Shown piece by piece: positions 22,936 through 29,037 of a stretch of 34,619 bases of DNA. Positions within the stretch are counted from its first letter, which is position 1. Each line of letters starts with the position of its first letter. Below the pieces are notes generated by a model. That model was not told the origin of the DNA. It was given only the letters and a program-made list of their open reading frames with translations, and did no database searches. A program made the position numbers and the translations under genes. This DNA is from Candidatus Woesearchaeota archaeon (GTDB lineage Archaea > Nanobdellota > Nanobdellia > Woesearchaeales > SKIA01): the NCBI GenBank assembly GCA_007117065.1, contig SKHI01000018.1, positions 1-34,619 of the forward strand, read 5' to 3'.

Positions 22936-23426
22936 AACGCTCGTAACTCCTTATTAGCTTGCTTGAGTATGCTATTAATAACTGTTTTTTTCTTTTGCAT
23001 CTTATCTTCTTTCCAAAGTCGATAGAGCTCTTTTTTCATACGCTCTGACTCTTTTTGTATCGCAATAAACGGATTACTGCCTTCTTTTAATTCTTCAAGA
23101 TACGCAATAGGAACGCTCATGTCTTCTTCAACTATAGTAGAAAGTATCTTCATTCGCTCTATTATCCCTTGTATAAGCTCTTTATGTTCGTTATGTGTTT
23201 GCTGAGAATATTTCTTTCCTGCCGCGGTAAGTGTGTATACTGTGCTGTTCTTCTGTTCTTTTCCCACAATATGTTTTTCTGTGCGTAACTGCTCAAGAGC
23301 AGGATACATACTTCCCCAACTAGGCTTCCAACCAGTTCTTTCTTCAATATGCTTTACAAGAGAGTACCCTGTGTGCGGTTGCTCTTGCAATGCTTGGTAA
23401 ATAAGGAGTTTTAGTCGTTTCGCCAT
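22932..23426 (-). CDS. PadR-family transcriptional regulator
   Basis: 164 residues. The N-terminal winged helix is typical of PadR: LKLLIYQALQEQPHTGYSLV, the WGSMYPALEQLRTEKHI recognition region, and a YTLTAAGKKY wing. A Lys/Glu-rich helical C-terminal part should provide the dimerisation coiled coil. PadR proteins mostly repress neighbouring transporter or detoxification genes and often their own promoter. It is the first gene of the five-gene exporter operon, and a dyad covers the promoter just upstream, so self-regulation of the whole operon is likely. Confidence 0.92.
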   Translation of the reverse strand: MAKRLKLLIYQALQEQPHTGYSLVKHIEERTGWKPSWGSMYPALEQLRTEKHIVGKEQKNSTVYTLTAAGKKYSQQTHNEHKELIQGIIERMKILSTIVEEDMSVPIAYLEELKEGSNPFIAIQKESERMKKELYRLWKEDKMQKKKTVINSILKQANKELRAL

Positions 23427-23428
23427 CG

Positions 23429-23448
23429 ATATATCTTATCCGATATAT
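23429..23448. promoter_or_regulatory. candidate PadR operator: ATATATC-N6-GATATAT dyad
   Basis: A 20-bp inverted repeat with perfect 7-bp arms and a 6-bp spacer, ending 2 bp before the PadR start codon (23426). The TATA-like element TTTTTATATTA is at 23455-23465, so the dyad covers the expected transcription start and could block initiation. Confidence 0.55.
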
Positions 23449-23470
23449 TTTTACTAATATAAAAAGGTTG

Positions 23471-24106
23471 TTATACTCTGCGCAACACATCCATTGTTAT
23501 CTCATCAGCGCTTGTTAACACCATGGTTGCTTGTGAAAAATCTTGTTTTTTTGTGTGTTCGTTAGGTATGGCAATGCATTTCATTCCTGCTCGCGTAGCA
23601 GACAGAACACCTATTTCTGAATCTTCGATGACGATACATTCTTGCGGTGGAAGAGATAATTTCTTTGCCATTTTTTGGTATGGCTCAGGAGAAGGTTTTT
23701 TTTGAGAACACTCTTCATCAGTAATTATCGCTTGCACATATTCTGTTAGGTTGAGATCATGTATGAGTTTATGAGTTCCTTTCGAACTTGCAGAAGTGCA
23801 TATACCTATAATTACTCCTTGCTCTGCAAGTGATTTGAGAAGAGTTACTGCAGGATTAATTATTTTTCTTTCTTCTCTGCGCGCCTCATATTCTTGTTGT
23901 TGAAGAAGAAAATATTTTTTTCTATCAAAAGAATACTTTTTTTCAAATTCGGGGATGTAATCGCTATAATGACGCGCTACTACTGATGCTACTTCTTCTT
24001 TGGTTAATATTATCCCTAGCTGAGCAAATGCTTCTTTTACAGAGATTTTATGTATGTTCTCAGAATCAATGAGTACTCCGTCGCGATCAAAAATAACTGC
24101 TTTCAT
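23471..24106 (-). CDS. HAD-superfamily phosphatase, beta-phosphoglucomutase-like
   Basis: 211 residues of HAD subfamily I. Motif 1 is VIFDRDGVLIDSE, where the usual first Asp and the general-acid Asp (DxD) are both kept. Motif 2 is CTSASS, motif 3 Lys is in KKPSPEPY, and motif 4 is VIEDSEIGVLSA. A helical cap sits between motifs 1 and 2. Relatives dephosphorylate sugar phosphates, phosphoglycolate or similar small molecules, or isomerise beta-glucose-1-phosphate. Start 24106 is supported by a TATA element 27 nt upstream that seems shared with the divergent HD gene. Confidence 0.92.
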   Translation of the reverse strand: MKAVIFDRDGVLIDSENIHKISVKEAFAQLGIILTKEEVASVVARHYSDYIPEFEKKYSFDRKKYFLLQQQEYEARREERKIINPAVTLLKSLAEQGVIIGICTSASSKGTHKLIHDLNLTEYVQAIITDEECSQKKPSPEPYQKMAKKLSLPPQECIVIEDSEIGVLSATRAGMKCIAIPNEHTKKQDFSQATMVLTSADEITMDVLRRV

Positions 24107-24128
24107 TTTCTATTACTAAAAATAAACA

Positions 24129-24138
24129 CATATATAAA
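24129..24138. promoter_or_regulatory. symmetric TATA element shared by the HAD and HD genes
   Basis: CATATATAAA has TATATA at 24131-24136, centred 27.5 nt from the minus-strand ATG (24106) and 28.5 nt from the plus-strand ATG chosen for the HD gene (24162). No second TATA-like element is present at usable spacing on either side. Confidence 0.55.
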
Positions 24139-24161
24139 CTGCTATGAACATAATTTTCCTT

Positions 24162-24719
24162 ATGTACTCGGTAGTCGTTGATTACATTAACAGCATCTTT
24201 CCCGAGAAAAACATCGCTCACTTTGAGCGCGCAGCGTACTGGGTAGAAGTACTCGCAAACCCTGCTTCACAAGCACTTCGCATCGCTGCGTACGGACACG
24301 ATATCGAACGCGCGTTACGTGACGAAGAAGGAAAGCGCATAATTGCGCGCGGATGGCTTGACGAAACATACTTACACTGCCACCAAATGCGTGGAGCCGA
24401 GCTACTAGCAGCGTTTCTATCCCATCACGGAGCTGACAAAGAACTTATTGATGAAGTAAAACACCTCGTATCCGCACACGAAGTAGGTGGCGACGAACAA
24501 CAAACAATCCTTATGAACGCGGATAGCCTTAGCTTCCTAGAAACAAACGCGTATCAATTCATATCGGAAAAACTCACAATAAAAAACAGCGATGAAGTAC
24601 GTAAAAAACTCTCTTGGATGTACGAACGAATACAAGGAGCACAAGCAAAAGCGATCGCTACACCACTCTATGAAAAAGTACTTGCGCGACTTAATACGAA
24701 GATAAAGGAGTTATCATGA
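24162..24719 (+). CDS. HD-domain-like metal-dependent hydrolase
   Basis: 185 residues from ATG 24162. An in-frame ATG at 24144 lies only about 10 nt from the TATA centre and cannot be in a normal transcript, so the downstream start is preferred. The HD metal-binding pattern is visible: His20 in AHFERAAYW, His46-Asp47 in AYGHDIERA, His106 in LVSAHEVGG and Asp121 in MNADSLSFLE. HD proteins are phosphohydrolases or, less often, lyases acting on nucleotides and related molecules; the layout recalls DUF4202-like members. Its stop overlaps the next gene, an SDR, by 4 bp. Confidence 0.8.
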   Translation: MYSVVVDYINSIFPEKNIAHFERAAYWVEVLANPASQALRIAAYGHDIERALRDEEGKRIIARGWLDETYLHCHQMRGAELLAAFLSHHGADKELIDEVKHLVSAHEVGGDEQQTILMNADSLSFLETNAYQFISEKLTIKNSDEVRKKLSWMYERIQGAQAKAIATPLYEKVLARLNTKIKELS

Positions 24720-25342
24720 ACGTACTTATTACAGGAGGAGCACAAGGCCTAGGCTACGAACTATCAAAACAATTCGATACAGTCCACGTACTAGATGTCG
24801 CGCTTCCTAAAAAACCTCTTGCCCACGTAACATACCACCAAATAGATATTACTAACGATACGAGCGTACGAGAAGTACTCGAAGAAATAGGCGCTCTTGA
24901 CATACTCATACATAACGCAGCAGTGATGCTACGCGGAACGATGCGTTGTTCACCAGAAGAATTTGATCGCGTATGGAATATTAATGTGCGCGCAGCATGG
25001 ATGCTAACAAGACACGCTTCACTATCATCAAATGCTGTTTTGGTCATGATTAACAGCCGCCACGGATTACAAGCAGTAGTTGATCCGGGAATGTATTCAT
25101 TTACGAAACAATGCTTATCGGTGCTAGCAAGCCACGTACGCGCGCTAGGATATTGCGTGAAAGAAGCATTTCTAGGACCTTTCGACGGCGGAGTAAGTCG
25201 TACAGGATACGATGCCGACGCATACGCACAAAGAGACGTGTTATCTGTAGTTGATGCCTCTCTTCTCGTGCACAAACTAATTATTTCTCCAGCACAAAAA
25301 TTGGTATTTGATAATGAGAAAAAAAAGTATTTTTTTGAATAA
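24716..25342 (+). CDS. short-chain dehydrogenase/reductase
   Basis: 208 residues. The Rossmann start MNVLITGGAQGLGYELSK has the TGGxxGxG cofactor motif, HNAAV replaces the classical NNAG, the catalytic Ser is in MINSRHG, and Tyr/Lys are in YSFTK. The chain is a little short for a classical SDR (about 250) and lacks the usual long substrate loop. It would use NAD(H) or NADP(H) on an unknown alcohol or ketone. Translationally coupled to the HD gene by an ATGA overlap. Confidence 0.92.
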   Translation: MNVLITGGAQGLGYELSKQFDTVHVLDVALPKKPLAHVTYHQIDITNDTSVREVLEEIGALDILIHNAAVMLRGTMRCSPEEFDRVWNINVRAAWMLTRHASLSSNAVLVMINSRHGLQAVVDPGMYSFTKQCLSVLASHVRALGYCVKEAFLGPFDGGVSRTGYDADAYAQRDVLSVVDASLLVHKLIISPAQKLVFDNEKKKYFFE

Positions 25343-25346
25343 AAAT

Positions 25347-25658
25347 TTATTTAAAGAACTTTATTGCTAGTGGGTAATCCCATAGCGTTCCTTCACTTGC
25401 CTTTATAGCAGCCATGATGATAAACACGATGTTTAGGAGCCCTATTATTGGTAATAAGACTATCCCGATAAACACAAATATGAGTACAAATGCTATTATT
25501 GAGTAAATAATAGCGCTTATCTGCTAGTTAAGTGCTTGTTTACTGTGTGCTTTTGCTTGTTCATCTGCTGTTATAAACAAAACAATCAGTGGTCCTATAA
25601 ATCCGCTAATGAGTCCTAGCAAGTGCGTGATGACTGCTAATGTATTGTCTTTAGCCAT
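25347..25658 (-). pseudogene. DUF4870/Tic20-like membrane protein broken by an in-frame TAG
   Basis: Read through the stop, the minus strand encodes 102 amino acids with the DUF4870/Tic20-like pattern. It has a first helix (AVITHLLGLISGFIGPLIVL), the polar HSKQALN loop, then two helices (IIYSIIAFVLIFVFIGIVLL and IGLLNIVFIMAAIKASEG). The end WDYPLAIKFFK is also usual. A TAG at 25524-25526 falls right after QALN, where relatives have an aromatic residue (ALNWQI or ALNFQI); TGG to TAG would explain it in one change. A TATA-like ATTATAAAC lies 27 nt before ATG 25658. TAG ends other genes here, so this looks like a nonsense mutation. Otherwise a 44-residue one-helix fragment is made. Confidence 0.78.
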
Positions 25659-25681
25659 GTTGCTTATTTGCATTCGTTTGT

Positions 25682-26260
25682 TTATAATGTTTTGCGTATT
25701 TGCGCTAATTTTTCGACTATATCTGCTGGTTCTTGTGTTCTTCCTACAAAATGTATTGTGTGCAGTCCTAGTTGTCGTGCAGGAAGTATGTCATAGTCTT
25801 TGTTATCGCCTATCATAACGCACTCGTGCGGCTGAACACCCATCTGCTTAAGTACTGTTTTGAAGGCTTCTATTTGCGGCTTAGTATAGCCTATTTCGTA
25901 ACTAAAATTCTTAGTGGTAAATAAATTAAATACTTCTTGGTTTTTTTGTATGAATGTTTGTATTTGTAATCCGCAATTACTCAGTATATGTAATGTATAT
26001 CCTTCTGCGTGTAGTTTTGTTAGTAGCGCGGGTATCTTTGTAAAGAACGCTGTTGTTTGTTCCAGTGCATAAAAACTTGTTATGAGTTCTTGCTCGTTAA
26101 GGTTTTTTTGTTGTGCGTAACGCGCAAGAAATGCTTCTTCTTTTACTGGTTGCTTCATCCACGTACCCTCCCCGTACTCCATAAGCTCGCTTCTTGACGT
26201 GATAAGTGCTGCTTCATCAGTGTCGATGAGCGTTCCGTACAAGTCGAAGATAAGGTTCAC
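25682..26260 (-). CDS. HAD-superfamily hydrolase
   Basis: 192 residues. Motif 1 is IFDLYGTLIDTD; the second position is Tyr at DLYGT where most family phosphatases have Asp-x-Asp, as in dehalogenase-type and some inactive or divergent HADs. Motif 2 is LSNCG, motif 3 Lys is in GYTKPQ, and motif 4 is MIGDNKDYDILPA. A four-helix cap follows motif 1. The loss of the second Asp argues for an unusual reaction, perhaps not phosphate transfer. Its ATG overlaps the stop of the upstream tandem Lrp gene by 4 bp. Confidence 0.88.
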   Translation of the reverse strand: MNLIFDLYGTLIDTDEAALITSRSELMEYGEGTWMKQPVKEEAFLARYAQQKNLNEQELITSFYALEQTTAFFTKIPALLTKLHAEGYTLHILSNCGLQIQTFIQKNQEVFNLFTTKNFSYEIGYTKPQIEAFKTVLKQMGVQPHECVMIGDNKDYDILPARQLGLHTIHFVGRTQEPADIVEKLAQIRKTL

Positions 26261-27201
26261 AGATGTAGATATATGCGATGCTCTTTAAGTATTTCTACTA
26301 CGTCGAATCGTTGTATTGCTTCTCCAAATAACTCCGTAATATTATTTCGTAGCTGTTCTAATGAGTTTTCGTACACTACTTCTAGATGTAAATCGTAGTG
26401 ACCTAAGTGCTCCATGATAAATACTACTTCTTTTTGTTGTATTGCGTGCATGCGGAGCGCTTCTTTTTTATCATATTTTCGTAAGCTTATCATGATGTGT
26501 GCATATTTTAGCCCTAGTGCTTCGTGGTTGATACGTAGTTTTATGTCTGTAAATGTCTTTTTTTCTATGAGTTCTTTAGTTTTCTTTCGTATTGTTTCTA
26601 TGCTTTTATCTGTTCCTTGCGCTATTTCTGTGTAGGTGCTTCGCGCGTTTTGTGCGAGCTTATTAATTATGTGTGTTTCTAATTCATCGTATTGTCTGTG
26701 TATACTTCCAAATGTGTCTGTATGCGTGGTTACATAGGCGTTATCATGTACGTATCGTTCGTTAATGCTTGTTGCATGGGTTGCTTTAATGATCATTTTC
26801 TCTGAGAAATATGTTCCGTAGTGTGTAAGAATTTCTTGGATACATGTTGTTGCTTCATAATCTGGCCCGTATATACTAATTATATAATCCCAAGCTCCTT
26901 GTGTATGTGCTATCCATCCTGCTTGTGGCATTTGTATGATGTGCTGTATGAATTCTTTTGTTTTTGCTCCTAACGAGCGATCTTTTATGAGTAGTTTGTA
27001 TGCTGAAGCGTGTGCTGGTATGCGCATGAGTGCCCAGTATCCTGTGATGACGTCGTGTTCTTCAAGGCGTTTTATGCGATAATGTATACGTTCTTTTGAC
27101 GTGATGCATTTTTTTGCGAGTGAAGAAACTGTTTCTTGAGGGTTTTTATCCAGTAATTGCAGTAATTTCCAATCTAATTTAGATAATTTTAACTTTTTCA
27201 T
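26257..27201 (-). CDS. tandem Lrp/AsnC-type transcriptional regulator (two HTH units)
   Basis: 314 residues made of two Lrp/AsnC-like halves. The first has an HTH at about 5-55 (LDWKLLQLLDKNPQETVSSL, then TSKERIHYRIKRLEEHDVI) and an alpha-beta ligand-type domain to about 145. The second repeats the HTH at about 170-220 (ELETHIINKLAQNARSTYTE, then SIETIRKKTKELIEK) with another alpha-beta domain. A single chain could therefore act like a pre-formed dimer on DNA. A TTTTTAATATAA element about 27 nt upstream fits a leaderless start. It is co-transcribed with the HAD gene and divergent from the EgtD-like gene, a possible target. Confidence 0.88.
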   Translation of the reverse strand: MKKLKLSKLDWKLLQLLDKNPQETVSSLAKKCITSKERIHYRIKRLEEHDVITGYWALMRIPAHASAYKLLIKDRSLGAKTKEFIQHIIQMPQAGWIAHTQGAWDYIISIYGPDYEATTCIQEILTHYGTYFSEKMIIKATHATSINERYVHDNAYVTTHTDTFGSIHRQYDELETHIINKLAQNARSTYTEIAQGTDKSIETIRKKTKELIEKKTFTDIKLRINHEALGLKYAHIMISLRKYDKKEALRMHAIQQKEVVFIMEHLGHYDLHLEVVYENSLEQLRNNITELFGEAIQRFDVVEILKEHRIYLHL

Positions 27202-27279
27202 ATTTAGTGGTGTAAATATTTGTTATATTAAAAACTTATGCTAAATAGTTTTAAGTATATTTAGTACTATGTTAAAGTG

Positions 27280-28230
27280 ATGGCAATGAACGATTTATTT
27301 GATAAAACAACTCTTGCAATCCTTAATGGTGCGGTATTTCCCACTCTTCTGCGTGAAAACAAAGATGGTACGCGAACATGGTCGATAGCATCATCGCAGC
27401 GATGGTATCGCACAAATGGATACTTAGATTTAATCCAAACACCAAGTGTATATGCAAAATTAATGTTAGAACCAGAAAATAAGTTACTTACAGGATTAAA
27501 TAATATATTAAAAACTACTTCCGCCCCTACATCAGTAGTGGATATTGGTCCAGGAGATGGAAAAAAGATTTCTCTGTTGTACGATGATATTAATACACAT
27601 ACATACATTCCAATTGATGTGGCTGCCAAACAATTAGCAATCAGTACAAAAAAAATGAAACAAAAATTTACGCACATACATCCTATACATGCAGAATTTA
27701 AAGAAGGATTCGCACAAGTAACTGATGTACGTCCAGAAGGCCAGCGTTTACTTTGGTATTTGGGTTCTACTTTTTCAAACAGAGAGGCGTTTGAATACGA
27801 TCTTGTAAACACAATACATGAACATATGGGTGAGGGTGATTGGCTGTATCTTTCTACACAGCAAATGAATCCAAATACTTGTGAATTAATAACTGCACAG
27901 TATGCTTTACCATGGTGTATTGCTGTGTCTAATGAATTGGCTGCAGAACAAGAAATACGAACAACTCCCTTTGCGCCTCGATACGACCCTATACGCGAAT
28001 CAATTGATGTAGTTGCTACAATAACTGCTGTGCCTAAAGAATACTCGCATGCTATGTTTCCAGGTGATGAAATAATGCCATTTGTATCTGCAAAACCAAG
28101 GAATCTGCGCGAATACGTTACTCGAAACTATCCTCTCCTTACAAATGCAATTGAGTTAAGCGTTTCATATGCACAAAGAATGGCTGATGGTGTGGATGCT
28201 GGTTTTGAAGCAGTGGTGCTTAAGAAGTAG
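27280..28230 (+). CDS. EgtD-like histidine-type N-methyltransferase family protein
   Basis: 316 residues from ATG 27280; GTG 27277 and ATG 27286 are close alternatives. The SAM-binding motif VVDIGPGDG lies at about 86-94 and is followed by YIPIDVAAKQL. LLWYLGSTFSNRE near 167-180 and GDWLYLSTQ match the EgtD / Methyltransf_33 family. EgtD trimethylates histidine in ergothioneine synthesis, while related proteins methylate other targets such as diphthamide intermediates. No EgtB- or EgtE-like partner is present in the window, so an ergothioneine role is not shown. A TATA-like AAGTATATTT stands about 25 nt upstream. Confidence 0.82.
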   Translation: MAMNDLFDKTTLAILNGAVFPTLLRENKDGTRTWSIASSQRWYRTNGYLDLIQTPSVYAKLMLEPENKLLTGLNNILKTTSAPTSVVDIGPGDGKKISLLYDDINTHTYIPIDVAAKQLAISTKKMKQKFTHIHPIHAEFKEGFAQVTDVRPEGQRLLWYLGSTFSNREAFEYDLVNTIHEHMGEGDWLYLSTQQMNPNTCELITAQYALPWCIAVSNELAAEQEIRTTPFAPRYDPIRESIDVVATITAVPKEYSHAMFPGDEIMPFVSAKPRNLREYVTRNYPLLTNAIELSVSYAQRMADGVDAGFEAVVLKK

Positions 28231-28257
28231 TTGTTCGTATTGGTGCAAAGTACTCAT

Positions 28258-28298
28258 CGAGCATATATATTGTGTCAAAGATAATTGACTTATGCTCG
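28258..28298. repeat. nested dyad (CGAGCATA...TATGCTCG with inner GTCAA...TTGAC)
   Basis: Outer arms CGAGCATA (28258-28265) and TATGCTCG (28291-28298) pair over 8 bp. Inside them GTCAA (28274-28278) and TTGAC (28285-28289) pair over a 6-nt loop. The structure follows the EgtD-like stop by 27 bp. It could be an RNA hairpin at the mRNA end or a DNA operator; no U-run follows directly. Confidence 0.45.
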
Positions 28299-28380
28299 TA
28301 ATGCAGAGTAGATATTTATTTGAGGGGGTGGTATTTTTTCCCACCTTATATGTTGATTTTTCGGTTTTCTGTTAGAAACA

Positions 28381-28413
28381 CATATAAACTAATTATACAT
28401 TATACATTATATG
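28381..28413 (+). promoter_or_regulatory. VapBC promoter: TATA box and TTATACA repeats
   Basis: CATATAAAC at 28381-28389 is 26 nt from ATG 28411. Between it and the start lie two exact TTATACA heptamers (28393-28399 and 28400-28406) and a third imperfect copy (TTATATG) running into the start codon. Such repeats over the transcription start suit binding of the AbrB-like antitoxin. Confidence 0.5.
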
Positions 28414-28659
28414 CGTATTGTTACTAAACCAAAAAAGTGGGGGAACAGCTTTGGAATTATTATTCCACGAGAAATCGTTAACGACCAGAACATCACTTTA
28501 GAAACAGAAATCCATGTAGATATACAAAAACCAAAACCACTCAAAAACCTCTACGGAGAGTTATCTGGCTGGGACGTGGATGTACAAGCAGTGCGTGATA
28601 ACAACCGCCAGCAAGAACGAGATGCGCAAAAGAAAAAATGGGACGAGAATACTTCTTAG
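28411..28659 (+). CDS. vapB: AbrB/SpoVT-type antitoxin (VapB-like)
   Basis: 82 residues. The N-terminal ~45 residues are a swapped-hairpin AbrB domain (KPKKWGNSFGIIIPREIV). The C-terminal part is charged and would wrap the toxin, as in VapB and related antitoxins. Its end overlaps the PIN-domain gene by 22 bp. In such pairs the antitoxin neutralises the toxin and the complex represses the shared promoter. Repeats at the promoter agree with this. Confidence 0.85.
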   Translation: MRIVTKPKKWGNSFGIIIPREIVNDQNITLETEIHVDIQKPKPLKNLYGELSGWDVDVQAVRDNNRQQERDAQKKKWDENTS

Positions 28660-29006
28660 ACACATACGCACTCATAGAGATTCTTCGAGGAAACGCTCTA
28701 TACAAACAACTCCTTAACGAAACATGTCATACAACAATGATGAACCTTTTAGAGCTACACTACATCCTTCTAAAAGATTTCTCTGCAGAAAAATCCGATG
28801 AAATAATAACTACGTATAAACCACTATGCATACCTGTAACGCTTGCAGATATTCAGTTAGCTTCTCGATATCGTAAGAAACGATCAAAAAATCAGCTTAG
28901 CTACATTGACTGCCTTGGATACTCAACCGCACAAAACAATACATTCGTATTCGTTACAGGGGATAAGGAATTTGCAGGCGAATCTGGCGTGAAGTTTATG
29001 AAATAA
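28638..29006 (+). CDS. vapC: PIN-domain ribonuclease toxin (VapC-like)
   Basis: 122 residues with the PIN acidic set: Asp8 in FLDTYALIE, Glu39 in NLLELHY, Asp91 in SYIDCLGY and Asp109 in VTGDKEF. VapC toxins are Mg-dependent endonucleases that cut tRNA or rRNA. The ATG lies inside the antitoxin gene (22-bp overlap), so translation is coupled. All key residues are intact, so the pair appears functional. Confidence 0.9.
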   Translation: MGREYFLDTYALIEILRGNALYKQLLNETCHTTMMNLLELHYILLKDFSAEKSDEIITTYKPLCIPVTLADIQLASRYRKKRSKNQLSYIDCLGYSTAQNNTFVFVTGDKEFAGESGVKFMK

Positions 29007-29037
29007 TTTATTCAGCGTTCCTTGTAAAACAAATAAC

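Noticed and set aside
24754-25275. 173-codon minus-strand open frame opposite the SDR gene
   Set aside because: The plus strand has complete SDR motifs and a coupled start; the mirror frame has no recognisable content.
25524-25526. Reading the in-frame TAG as pyrrolysine
   Set aside because: The position is normally Trp or Phe, TAG ends other genes in the window, and no Pyl gene is seen here.
28327-28345. GGTGG...CCACC hairpin as a terminator
   Set aside because: Only 5 bp of stem and the T-run is in the loop rather than after it; too weak to call.
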